This document shows, piece by piece, positions 33,659-42,061 of a DNA stretch of 44,941 bases. Under the pieces are notes generated by a model that was not told where the DNA came from, did not search any database, and saw only the letters and a list, made by a program, of their open reading frames with translations. Both the position numbers and the translations under genes were made by a program. The stretch comes from UBA5499 sp002426275. Its GTDB lineage: Bacteria > Bacillota > DTU084. Every line of letters begins with the position of its first letter. The stretch's first letter is position 1. Where the stretch lies: positions 1 to 44,941 of the forward strand of contig CALASN010000171.1 of assembly GCA_937888735.1 (NCBI GenBank). The letters are read 5' to 3'.

Positions 33659-33951
33659 TCATTTTATTCCCAGCAAGACAGTGGGATTGCACCTGAAGCT
33701 GCCAAAGACGGAAAACAGCGGCTCTTTCCCTAAAAGGCTCATCTCGCCTTCAGCGCATCCGGTGATCTGGCTGTCTGGAAAAAGTCCGGAGAGTAACATG
33801 CCGCCGATACCTAGTATGCCGTACCCGTCGAAAAACAACCATAGTACCCGGCCTGAGGCAAGGCCCGCGCCAACTACTTCTCACAAGGAAACTCATACTT
33901 TTTTCCTCTTACATCGTATGCCGCGGCAACAATCTCTAGAAGGTATAGCAT
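33659..33951 (-). other. Possible small gene, perhaps frameshifted, of unknown function
   Basis: An ATG at 33951, with a strong AGGAGG site 8 bases upstream, opens a 25-residue frame (MLYLLEIVAAAYDVRGKK, then YEFPCEK) that stops at 33874. The neighbouring frame is open from 33880 to 33659 and reads VVGAGLASGRVLWLFFDGYG onward to NPTVLLGIK, with no start codon of its own. One base lost near 33876 would join them into a protein of about 97 residues. I do not recognise either part. It diverges from yyaC. It could be a 25-residue peptide, a frameshifted small gene, or chance. Confidence 0.35.
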
Positions 33952-34006
33952 AAAATCATCCTCCTGTGCATATACTTGGTAAGCAGAGTTTTTTAGGAGG
34001 AAAAGC

Positions 34007-34639
34007 ATGATCACAGCATTTAAACAAAATACGGAGAACCGTTTCCATATAGAGCATCCGTATGTAAAAGAACTCTTCTCCTTAGCGTTAATGCGCCAAC
34101 TTGCTTCTGAGCTGATGGGAAGCGATAAAGAATTGGTCGTAATCTGCATCGGCACGGATCGCTCCACAGGCGACTCGCTGGGACCGTTAGTTGGCAGTCA
34201 ACTAGCACAAAAGAGCTCTGTTCCCGTGTACGGCACTTTGGCAGAGCCAGTTCACGCTGTGAATTTAGAAGAAAAAATAGCGGAAATTCAAACTAAACAT
34301 CCGGATTCCTATATCATCGCTGTGGACGCCTGCTTAGGGAAAGCTGAAAGCGTTGGCCAGGTGAACATCAAAAAAGGACCCCTGCGTCCTGGCACAGGAG
34401 TCAACAAACAGCTTCCTTCCATAGGCAATATACACATTGTGGGCATTGTCAATGTGGGGGGATTCATGGAATATTTTGTGTTGCAGAACACCAGACTCAA
34501 TCTGGTGATGAAGATGGCGGATCTAATCACTGAAGGCCTGGCTTGGGCAGTGACCAGCATCAAAAAGGCAAACCGCGCCAGCGAATGTGCCAGCGCGGTC
34601 GAATATCAAAGCTTAGCCTTTATTCCACCTTTGAATTGA
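34007..34639 (+). CDS. yyaC: Sporulation protein YyaC (DUF1256)
   Basis: A 210-residue YyaC family protein, related to the GPR germination protease fold. Family motifs: VVICIGTDRSTGDSLGPLVG with the catalytic-type Asp residues, VYGTLAEPVHAVNL, YIIAVDACLG, and the KKGPLRPGTGVNKQLP loop. Such genes are found in endospore formers, which is the main evidence here for sporulation. TTAGGAGG precedes the ATG. It is convergent with gyrA and its last 20 bases overlap the gyrA end. YyaC near the origin is a common arrangement in Bacillota. I found no convincing forespore sigma-factor promoter. Confidence 0.93.
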   Translation: MITAFKQNTENRFHIEHPYVKELFSLALMRQLASELMGSDKELVVICIGTDRSTGDSLGPLVGSQLAQKSSVPVYGTLAEPVHAVNLEEKIAEIQTKHPDSYIIAVDACLGKAESVGQVNIKKGPLRPGTGVNKQLPSIGNIHIVGIVNVGGFMEYFVLQNTRLNLVMKMADLITEGLAWAVTSIKKANRASECASAVEYQSLAFIPPLN

Positions 34640-37067
34640 TGATCTTAGCCACAGAGACCACCTGATCTCCGTCGGCCAGGCTCATGATCTTCACTCCCTG
34701 CGCCGCCCTGCCGTAGCGAGAAATCTCCCCAACCTGAATCCTGATCATGATGCCGTGGGCTGTGATCACCATCAATTCATTTTCCTCATCAACCAGCTTC
34801 ATCGAAACGATGGAGCCATTTTTTTCATTGATGTTCAGAGTCTTAATCCCTTTGCCGCCTCGAGTTTGAATCCTGTATTCCTCAATGGGAGTACGCTTGC
34901 CAAAGCCATTTTCCGTCACTACAAGCACGTCTGCGTTTTGCCTGACCGCATCCATGGCAACCAGCTGGTCTCCGGGCCTGAGGTTAATGCCCCGCACTCC
35001 CCTGGCGTTTCTGCCCATTGTACGCACATCTTCTTGCTGGAAACGAATCGACTGACCAAAAGTGGTAACCAGCAAAATCTCCTGGCCTTTAGTGGTCAGG
35101 TGTGCGCCCACCAGTTCATCCCCGTCTTCCAATGACAAGGCGATTAGGCCGCCGCGCCTGATATTGGCGAATTCGCCAAGAGACGTCTTCTTCACAAATC
35201 CCTGCCTGGTGGCAAAGAAGAGATAACTATCCTCCTGTACATTGCTCACGGGAATCACCGCTGTAACCCTCTCCTGAGGCATGAATTGCAGGAGATTAAC
35301 GATGGCCATCCCCCTGGCTTGACGGCTGGCTTCGGGAATCTCATACCCTTTCAACACGTAAACCTTCCCCAGATTGGTGAAGAAAAGCACCTGCTTGAGC
35401 GTAGAAGTTATGAACATGTGCTCCACGAAGTCGTCTTCCTTGGGTTTCACCCCGGTTATGCCCTTACCGCCACGCCTTTGGCTGGAATATGTGGTTACAG
35501 GCAGTCTTTTGATATAACCTTGATTGGAAATGGTAACCACGATATCCTCGTCTGCGATCATCTCTTCGTCTGAGATTTCTCCGTCTCCAGAGACGATCTC
35601 AGTCCTTCTTTCGTCCGCAAACTCTTTTTTAAGCTCCAAAAGCTCCTGCTTGATCACCCCGTAAATCTTGCGCTCATCTGTGAGCAAATCTTTCAGGTAG
35701 CTGATGGTCTTCAAGAGCTCTCTGTATTCCTCCTCGATTTTATCTCGCTCCAAACCTGTGAGGCGACGCAGGCGCATATCTAAAATGGCCTGGGCCTGAA
35801 GCTCGCTGAGACCGAAATTCTCCATCAAGCCCTCTTTGGCGATTTGCTCTGTACGCGAAGATCTGATGAGTTTAATGACTTCATCCAGATGATCAAGAGC
35901 GATGCGCAGACCTTCCAAAATATGGGCTCGCTCTTCCGCCTTCCTCAAATCGAATTCTGTGCGCCTGGTGACGACCTCTTTCTGGTGCTGAAGGTAGTAA
36001 TGCAATATTTGTTTCAAATTCAAAATTCGCGGCTCATTATCCACCAAAGCCAACATAATGGCTCCGAATGTTTCCTGCATCTGGGTATGTTTATATAATT
36101 GCTTCAACACCACTTGCCCTTGGGCGTCTCGCTTCAGCTCGATGACAACCCTCATTCCGGATCTATCGGACTCGTCGCGCAAATCCGAGATTCCCTCAAT
36201 TTTCCTATCCCGAACTAATTCCGCTATTCTCTCCAGCATGGCGGCTTTATTGACCATATAAGGCAGCTCTGTGACGATGATTCTAGATCTGCCGTTAGAT
36301 GTGGTTTCAATATAAGCCCTGGCTCGGACCCTGATCTGTCCTCTCCCTTTTTGATACATCTGCCTGATGCCTTCGCGGCCTACAATGATGCCGGCAGTCG
36401 GAAAATCGGGGCCTTTGATCACTTTATTCAATTCTTCAATGGCAATCTCCGGATCTTCTATGATCCTGATCAGCCCGTCGACCACCTCGCCCAAATTATG
36501 AGGAGGGATATTGGTTGCCATCCCAACTGCGATGCCCGCAGAACCGTTCACCAAGAGGTTAGGATAACGCGATGGCAACACCACAGGTTCTTTTAAGGTT
36601 TCATCAAAATTGGGACGGAAATCTACGGTTTCCTTATTCAGATCCCGCAGCATGGCCATGGCTCCTTTAGAGAGCCGAGCTTCGGTATAACGCATGGCAG
36701 CCGGAGGGTCTCCGTCCACAGAGCCGAAGTTACCGTGCCCTTCCACCAGCATCAACCGATAAGAAAAGTCCTGAGCCATGCGAACCATGGCATCGTAAAT
36801 GGCGCTGTCTCCGTGGGGATGATATTTTCCCATTACTTCTCCCACAATACGCGCGGACTTTTTATGAGGCTTATCGGGAGTATTGCCAAGCTCGCTCATG
36901 CCGTAAAGGATCCTGCGGTGCACGGGCTTCAGTCCGTCCCGTACGTCCGGCAAAGCGCGCTCCACGATCACGCTCATGGCATAATCAATATAAGATCTGC
37001 GCATCTGCTCAGATACGTCAGCTTCGACTATTTTGCCATGATGGATGATTTCATCGTTCTCAGACAT
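34620..37067 (-). CDS. gyrA: DNA gyrase subunit A
   Basis: An 815-residue GyrA, the breakage-reunion subunit. The quinolone-region motif KYHPHGDSAIYD has Ser88 and the catalytic Tyr lies in AAMRYTEARLS (Tyr127). The C-terminal half has the repeating beta-pinwheel blades (for example QRRGGKGITGVK, the GyrA box, and TRGGKGIKTL). The length is normal. GGGAGGTGA precedes the ATG. The start overlaps the end of gyrB by 8 bases, so the two are translated from one mRNA. The serine in the quinolone region is the susceptible type. Confidence 0.98.
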   Translation of the reverse strand: MSENDEIIHHGKIVEADVSEQMRRSYIDYAMSVIVERALPDVRDGLKPVHRRILYGMSELGNTPDKPHKKSARIVGEVMGKYHPHGDSAIYDAMVRMAQDFSYRLMLVEGHGNFGSVDGDPPAAMRYTEARLSKGAMAMLRDLNKETVDFRPNFDETLKEPVVLPSRYPNLLVNGSAGIAVGMATNIPPHNLGEVVDGLIRIIEDPEIAIEELNKVIKGPDFPTAGIIVGREGIRQMYQKGRGQIRVRARAYIETTSNGRSRIIVTELPYMVNKAAMLERIAELVRDRKIEGISDLRDESDRSGMRVVIELKRDAQGQVVLKQLYKHTQMQETFGAIMLALVDNEPRILNLKQILHYYLQHQKEVVTRRTEFDLRKAEERAHILEGLRIALDHLDEVIKLIRSSRTEQIAKEGLMENFGLSELQAQAILDMRLRRLTGLERDKIEEEYRELLKTISYLKDLLTDERKIYGVIKQELLELKKEFADERRTEIVSGDGEISDEEMIADEDIVVTISNQGYIKRLPVTTYSSQRRGGKGITGVKPKEDDFVEHMFITSTLKQVLFFTNLGKVYVLKGYEIPEASRQARGMAIVNLLQFMPQERVTAVIPVSNVQEDSYLFFATRQGFVKKTSLGEFANIRRGGLIALSLEDGDELVGAHLTTKGQEILLVTTFGQSIRFQQEDVRTMGRNARGVRGINLRPGDQLVAMDAVRQNADVLVVTENGFGKRTPIEEYRIQTRGGKGIKTLNINEKNGSIVSMKLVDEENELMVITAHGIMIRIQVGEISRYGRAAQGVKIMSLADGDQVVSVAKIINSKVE

Positions 37068-38982
37068 CTAAATTCGTCACCTCCCGGGCGTGATCCTGGA
37101 TGAACTGCCTGCGCGGCTCTACTTTCTCGCCCATGAGGATGGTAAACATCTGATCAGCTTCCACAGCATCGTCAATAGAAAGCTTAATGATAGTCCTTTT
37201 CTCAGGATCCATCGTAGTCTCCCAAAGCTGTTCCGCATCCATCTCGCCGAGACCTTTATAGCGTTGCACGGTAATTCCTTGCCTGCCGATTTTATTCAAA
37301 ATTTCTTCCAATTCCTTATCGCTGTAAGCATATTCCACGTGATTCCCCTTTTTCGCCTGATATAAAGGCGGCTGGGCTATATAGACATAACCGTTCTCCA
37401 CCAGCGGGCGCATATAGCGATAAAAGAAGGTAAGCAGCAAAGTGCGGATATGCGCGCCGTCGACGTCGGCGTCGGTCATGATGATTACTTTATGATAACG
37501 CGCCTTGTCCAGCACAAACTCATCTGTAATGCCGGTGCCGAAGGCAGTGATCATGGCTCTGATTTCCTGATTGCTGAGAATCCTGTCTAAACGAGCTTTT
37601 TCCACGTTCAAAATCTTGCCCCGCAGCGGCATAATGGCCTGAAATCGCCGATCTCTGCTCTGCTTGGCGGTACCGCCGGCACTGTCTCCCTCTACCAAAT
37701 ACAGTTCGCAGAGAGCTGGATCTTTAAATGAGCAATCAGCTAATTTTCCAGGCAAACTGCTGCTTTCCAAAGCTGTTTTCCGCCGCGTCAGCTCTTTTGC
37801 CTTGCGCGCCGCTTCCCGAGCCCTAGCTGCGCCAATCGCCTTGCCCACGATGGCCTTGGCCACCTGAGGACTCTCCTCTAGATAAGTGGAGAGCTCTTCG
37901 GAAAACGCGGAATCTACCAAACCTTTAACTTCGCTGTTGCCCAGCTTCTCTTTTGTCTGTCCTTCGAACTGCGGATTGGGCAATTTTACTGAAATAACAG
38001 CCACTAACCCTTCCCGCACGTCGTCGCCGGAGAGGTTGTTATCGTTCTCTTTCAGTAAATTATTTTTGCGGGCGTAATCGTTGAGACAGCGAGTCAGAGC
38101 CGAACGGAAGCCGCTGAGATGAGTTCCGCCTTCCACGGTATTGATATCATTGGCGAATGAAAAGACGCTTTCATTATAGCCGTCGTTATATTGCACGGCT
38201 ATTTCCAACTGAACTTCTTCAATCGCCCGCTCAACGTAAATCACTTTTTTATGAATTACGTCCTTATTGCGGTTCAAGTATTCCACAAAAGAGACGATTC
38301 CACCTTCATAATGAAAGGCTACGTTTTTGCCATCCTCAGTGCGCTGATCCGAAAGCTCTATGCGCAGACCGCGGTTCAAAAATGCCAGTTCGCGCATTCT
38401 TCCAACTAGCGTATCAAAATTGAACTCAATTGTATCAAAGATTTCAGCGTCAGGCTTAAACGTAATCTCTGTGCCGGTTTCTTCCGTTTCGCCGACGACT
38501 TCCAAATCGCTTTGGACTTCTCCGCGGCTGAAGCGTTGCTTATGAATTTTTCCGTCTCTGCGCACCACAACGTCCATCCATTCAGAGAGGGCATTCACCA
38601 CGGAGACGCCAACGCCGTGCAATCCCCCTGAGACCTTATAGCCTCCTCCTCCGAACTTTCCGCCCGCATGCAGCTTGGTCAGGACCACTTCCACCGCGGG
38701 CTTTCCTTCCGTGGGATGAATTTCCGTTGGAATGCCTCGCCCATTATCTATGCAGGTAACTACGGAGTCAGGTTTTAAAATAAGCTTAATTAAATCGCAA
38801 AATCCTGCCATGGACTCATCGACGCTATTATTTACCACCTCGTAAATGAGATGATGCAGGCCGCCGGGGCCTGTGGAGCCTATGTACATGCCGGGCCTGA
38901 GGCGAACTGGTTCCAGTCCTTCTAAGACCTGAATTTGCTCGGCCCCATATTTTTGAAGCTCCGGATTAGAATTCCTTTCCAT
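37060..38982 (-). CDS. gyrB: DNA gyrase subunit B
   Basis: A 640-residue GyrB: GHKL ATPase (VLEGLEPVRLRPGMYIGSTG, VVNNSVDESMAGFCD, VTCIDNGRGIPTEI, GGLHGVGVSVVNALS), transducer domain, and Toprim domain (YLVEGDSAGGTAKQ, PLRGKILNVEKA, DADVDGAHIRTLLL). It ends with the usual QRYKGLGEMDAEQLWETTMD segment and FIQDHAREVTNLDV. The length is that of Gram-positive-type GyrB without the proteobacterial insert. The start is ATG at 38982 (AAGGAG, 7-base spacing); the in-frame TTG just before it is too close to the site. A terminator-like hairpin lies only about 20 bases upstream. Confidence 0.98.
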   Translation of the reverse strand: MERNSNPELQKYGAEQIQVLEGLEPVRLRPGMYIGSTGPGGLHHLIYEVVNNSVDESMAGFCDLIKLILKPDSVVTCIDNGRGIPTEIHPTEGKPAVEVVLTKLHAGGKFGGGGYKVSGGLHGVGVSVVNALSEWMDVVVRRDGKIHKQRFSRGEVQSDLEVVGETEETGTEITFKPDAEIFDTIEFNFDTLVGRMRELAFLNRGLRIELSDQRTEDGKNVAFHYEGGIVSFVEYLNRNKDVIHKKVIYVERAIEEVQLEIAVQYNDGYNESVFSFANDINTVEGGTHLSGFRSALTRCLNDYARKNNLLKENDNNLSGDDVREGLVAVISVKLPNPQFEGQTKEKLGNSEVKGLVDSAFSEELSTYLEESPQVAKAIVGKAIGAARAREAARKAKELTRRKTALESSSLPGKLADCSFKDPALCELYLVEGDSAGGTAKQSRDRRFQAIMPLRGKILNVEKARLDRILSNQEIRAMITAFGTGITDEFVLDKARYHKVIIMTDADVDGAHIRTLLLTFFYRYMRPLVENGYVYIAQPPLYQAKKGNHVEYAYSDKELEEILNKIGRQGITVQRYKGLGEMDAEQLWETTMDPEKRTIIKLSIDDAVEADQMFTILMGEKVEPRRQFIQDHAREVTNLDV

Positions 38983-39002
38983 CAAAACTCTCCTTTACAG
39001 AT

Positions 39003-39029
39003 AAAAACCCCGAAGACCGATCCTCCGGG
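39003..39029 (-). terminator. Terminator-like hairpin in the remB-gyrB gap
   Basis: On the minus strand CCCGGAG pairs with CTTCGGG around a 7-base loop and is followed by GTTTTTA. It sits between remB and gyrB. It may end the dnaN-recF transcript or act as an attenuator in the gyrB leader, since a TATGAT-like -10 lies upstream of it near 39060. Confidence 0.6.
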
Positions 39030-39065
39030 CTTACGCTTTGCCTTATTTATCTTATCATACCATCT

Positions 39066-39395
39066 TCAATCAGGCAAATGCCTTCCGTTCTCCACTATCT
39101 CAGACTTGCCGTCTTTGATTTTATATCCCGTCACCTCACCGCTCAACATGTGAGCCAATCCAGCTCTGCTTTTCAGAGTCCAGGAAGAAATCGGCGAGAG
39201 AAAAACGCGGTTTTTGGTGGCTAAAATCAAAGCTTTAGCCTTTCCTTTTGCCAAATCCCTGACAAATCCTTCTTCTTTGGCGATCTGCAAAAACTCCAGG
39301 CTATCTGGGGATAGAGACTCAGATTTTAAATCCAAAATCGCCACCACTTCGGAAGCTGTAATGTCCACATCGCCGCCCAAATGTAGATAAGACAT
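39066..39395 (-). CDS. remB: DUF370 / RemB (YaaB) family regulator
   Basis: A 109-residue RemB/YaaB-like protein. The family core is seen: MSYLHLGGDVDITASEVVAI, LDLKSESLSPDSLEFL, VFLSPISSWTLKSRAG. RemA/RemB proteins are small DNA-binding regulators; RemB function is less clear. It keeps the conserved place between recF and gyrB. Compared with Bacillus YaaB it has a longer C-terminal tail (about residues 83-109). AAAGGAG lies 6 bases before the ATG. It starts 12 bases after recF. Confidence 0.9.
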   Translation of the reverse strand: MSYLHLGGDVDITASEVVAILDLKSESLSPDSLEFLQIAKEEGFVRDLAKGKAKALILATKNRVFLSPISSWTLKSRAGLAHMLSGEVTGYKIKDGKSEIVENGRHLPD

Positions 39396-39407
39396 AACTT
39401 TCTCCTT

Positions 39408-40493
39408 TCAAAGCCTGCTAATTGTGCCGGCTACGATTTGCCAGCAGTTTCTCTGTTCCCACAAATCCGCCGCAGTTGTGGTGAGAATGGTTTGGGTGCC
39501 GGAGTCAATCAGATCGAAAAGGCGCTCCCTGCGGCCCCTATCCAGTTCCGAGAGCACATCGTCAAGCAGCAACAGCGGCCGCTCGCCCATTTGTTCCTCC
39601 AAATGCGCCAAAGCAGCCAAATGCAAAGCCAAAGCTGCGGTCCGCTGTTGACCTTGCGAACCGTAAAGCTTTAATTCCTTACCGTCGATCAGAAAGAGCA
39701 AGTCGTCTCTCTGCGGCCCGGTTAAGGTTCCCCCCCGAATGCGCTCTTGCGGCAGCTCCCGCTCCAGCTGCTGATAAAAAACAGCGGCCCAGGCTTGAGC
39801 CGTTCTCTTCTGTGGCATTGGCACAGCAGGCTGGTAAGCTAAGGAAAGTTGTTCTTTTTCTTCAGAAAGGTAGTCTTGATAGCGGCAAGTCAATTCGCCT
39901 AAACGCTCGAGCGCCTTGAAGCGATAGATCATGAGCTGCACGCCAAAAGCTACTAACTGCTCGTTCCATGGCTCCAGCAGGCTCTTGCGCCCCATTCCTT
40001 CTCTCAGCAAGCTGTTGCGCTGCTGCAGAGCTTTATTATAACCTGTCAGGTTATGACTGTAGCTTTCGCTGATTTGAACCAGACATTGATCTAAAAATTT
40101 CCGCCTGCTGTGAGGACTTCCTTTTACCAGCTCAAGGTTATCCGGGGTAAAGGTCACCACCAAAAGCTTTCCAAGCAAATCCGAATACTTCCTCACAGGC
40201 TTTCCGTTGACGGCAATCTGTTTTCCCCGTCCCAGGCGAAATTCAAGTTTGGAAGTTGTATAAGTGTTTTCCACCAGACCAAAAAGCCAGGTGGCATCTC
40301 CCTGCGGCCCGATGATTTCCAAATCACGGCTAGTGCGCCACGATTTTCCTGTGGCCAGGATATTAATCGCCTCCAGAAGATTCGTTTTGCCCTGAGCGTT
40401 GTCGCCCACCAAAACGTTCAAACCGGCCTGGGGCTCCCATTCAAAGGCCGAATAATTACGGAAATTATCCCCGCAAAGTTTGAGCAACTTCAA
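39408..40493 (-). CDS. recF: DNA replication and repair protein RecF
   Basis: A 361-residue RecF, an SMC-like ATPase that helps load RecA at gaps. The Walker A site is VGDNAQGKTNLLEAI (about residues 29-43), the signature region is GSQGQQRTAALALHLA, and Walker B is LLLLDDVLSELD. The start is TTG at 40493, overlapping the yaaA TGA stop as TTGA, with TGGAGG 7 bases upstream. It occupies the standard place in the dnaA region. Confidence 0.97.
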   Translation of the reverse strand: MKLLKLCGDNFRNYSAFEWEPQAGLNVLVGDNAQGKTNLLEAINILATGKSWRTSRDLEIIGPQGDATWLFGLVENTYTTSKLEFRLGRGKQIAVNGKPVRKYSDLLGKLLVVTFTPDNLELVKGSPHSRRKFLDQCLVQISESYSHNLTGYNKALQQRNSLLREGMGRKSLLEPWNEQLVAFGVQLMIYRFKALERLGELTCRYQDYLSEEKEQLSLAYQPAVPMPQKRTAQAWAAVFYQQLERELPQERIRGGTLTGPQRDDLLFLIDGKELKLYGSQGQQRTAALALHLAALAHLEEQMGERPLLLLDDVLSELDRGRRERLFDLIDSGTQTILTTTAADLWEQRNCWQIVAGTISRL

Positions 40494-40705
40494 TTGCGAG
40501 CCTCCAGTTTATACCGCTGTCCTCCTATGGTGACAGTATCGCCTGGTGAAAGCTTTCTACCCCTTCTTTTCTCTAGCTCTCCGTTCACAAAGACCTCTTC
40601 CGCAGCGAGAAGCTGTTTAGCTTCACCCCCTGTGCCCACAATCCCTGCCCATTTGAGAAACTGTCCCAACTCGATGGTCTGAGTATTGATTTTGATCGTT
40701 TCCAC
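40490..40705 (-). CDS. yaaA: S4-domain RNA-binding protein YaaA
   Basis: A 71-residue S4-like protein with QTIELGQFLKWAGIVGTGGE, then AKQLLAAEEVFVNGELEKRR and GDTVTIGG. This is the usual YaaA found between dnaN and recF in Bacillota, where it is linked with ribosome maturation. The start is GTG at 40705 because GAGGAGAG lies upstream of it and inside a longer reading from TTG 40726. Its stop overlaps the recF start, suggesting coupled translation. Confidence 0.93.
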   Translation of the reverse strand: METIKINTQTIELGQFLKWAGIVGTGGEAKQLLAAEEVFVNGELEKRRGRKLSPGDTVTIGGQRYKLEARN

Positions 40706-40718
40706 CGGACTTCTCTCC

Positions 40719-41837
40719 TCAATCAAAAGTGGGCATCAAGATATATTCAAAGCCTTCCTCTTCTGGAGCTGTAAGGAGGGCAGCACTCATAGGACCGGAA
40801 AACTGAATTTTTACATCTTCGCTTCCCATAGACCTCAGCCCGTCCAGCAGGAATTTGCCGTTAAAGGAAAGCTCAAGATTAGTTCCTTCTTTCTCCGCAG
40901 TGAGCCTTTCCTCTCCCTGTCCTTTTGTCTGATCCCTGGCCGTGAGAATCAACTGCTCATCTCCTATATTGAAACGCACAAGCGGCGTATTTTCTTTGCC
41001 TACGCCAAGAAGCGAAAGCCGATCCACTGCCGCGACAAGTTGCTCCCGATTGATTAACAATGAAGTACTAAATTTCTGCGGCAAGGCGCCTTTGTAATCA
41101 GGATACTGTCCTTCCATTTTCCGGGCGATCATGGTCACTCCAGGCAGCCTGAAGACCACATGATTGCTCCCTAAAGCCATTTCCAGAGTAGAGTTCTCAT
41201 CTTGACTTAACACGCCTGCCACTTCAGAGAGCATTTTTTTATGTAAAATCACCTTGAAGGAAGGCAACCTCTCATCATTATCATACGCTTCGGGACTGCT
41301 GGCGATAGACAGACGATGGCTGTCCGTTCCCACTAATGTAAGATTCCCTCCACTTCCCTCTATTAAACCTCCCATTAATAAATATCTTGTATCGCTGGGA
41401 GCGATGGCAGGGATAATTTGATTGATCATTTTCCGCAATAGCGGTTGTGATACCGTGACGGTATGATTCACATCCACCTGAGGAAATTGAGGAAATTCCT
41501 CTTCGTCGATATATACGAGATCGAAAAATGATTCCTGAGAGCTAATTCTAACCGTATGGTCTTGACTGTTTTTCTCTACTAAGATGCTGGGACCTGCCAT
41601 TTTCCGGACAATCTCAGCCATATAACGGCCATCTAGAATAGCGCCGCCTTCGATTTCGGTTTGAATGGGAATTCGGCATTCTACTCCTTCGTCAGCGTCC
41701 GTGAACGCGATAATTAATTGTTCGCCTTCCGTCTTCAGCAAAATGCCCGCCATAATCGGCAGCTCCACGTCTTTGATTCCCTTTTGAACAATTTGAGTTG
41801 CCCTCATCAAAATTTCTCTGCTACACGTAAATTTCAT
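40719..41837 (-). CDS. dnaN: DNA polymerase III beta subunit (sliding clamp)
   Basis: A 372-residue sliding clamp with the three-domain DnaN layout: MKFTCSREILMRATQIVQKG, then LPIMAGILLKTEGEQLIIAF in domain I, LMGGLIEGSGGNLTLVGTDS in domain II, and the C-terminal YILMPTF of domain III. AAAGGAG lies 9 bases before the ATG. It follows dnaA across 224 bases of origin DNA and precedes yaaA by 13 bases. Confidence 0.98.
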   Translation of the reverse strand: MKFTCSREILMRATQIVQKGIKDVELPIMAGILLKTEGEQLIIAFTDADEGVECRIPIQTEIEGGAILDGRYMAEIVRKMAGPSILVEKNSQDHTVRISSQESFFDLVYIDEEEFPQFPQVDVNHTVTVSQPLLRKMINQIIPAIAPSDTRYLLMGGLIEGSGGNLTLVGTDSHRLSIASSPEAYDNDERLPSFKVILHKKMLSEVAGVLSQDENSTLEMALGSNHVVFRLPGVTMIARKMEGQYPDYKGALPQKFSTSLLINREQLVAAVDRLSLLGVGKENTPLVRFNIGDEQLILTARDQTKGQGEERLTAEKEGTNLELSFNGKFLLDGLRSMGSEDVKIQFSGPMSAALLTAPEEEGFEYILMPTFD

Positions 41838-42061
41838 TTTGATAAACTCCTTTTAAAGACATTGATCATCGTAGTAGTAGGGCCTGTGGATTTGTGGATA
41901 GTTATGAAAAGACATTTATTTTCTAAGTGAAAAGTGAAGTCAAGGATGTGGGAAATCTGGGGATAGTTGTCCACAAAATACACAGCCCTTGTGAAAAGCT
42001 GAAAAAGGTAAAATTGTTTTCCACAACTTTTCCACAAGATTTCCCCAGCTTTATCAACATG
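41838..42061. other. dnaA-dnaN intergenic origin block with DnaA boxes and DnaA-trio-like repeats
   Basis: On the minus strand the order is CTATCCACA (41901-41893), AATCCACA-type box (41893-41885), the GC stretch GGCCC (about 41884-41880), then TACTACTACGATGATCAATG (about 41879-41860). This matches the published unwinding layout of DnaA box, GC-rich spacer and DnaA-trio triplets. Further near-consensus boxes are TTGTCCACA (41967-41975), TTTTCCACA (42017-42025 and 42028-42036) and TTATCAACA (42051-42059). Strand opening here is inferred from the pattern. Confidence 0.75.

Noticed and set aside
33940..34006. A possible forespore sigma-factor promoter before yyaC
   Set aside because: GTATA- and CATA-like pieces are present, but spacing and -10 matches to sigma-F or sigma-G consensus are poor.
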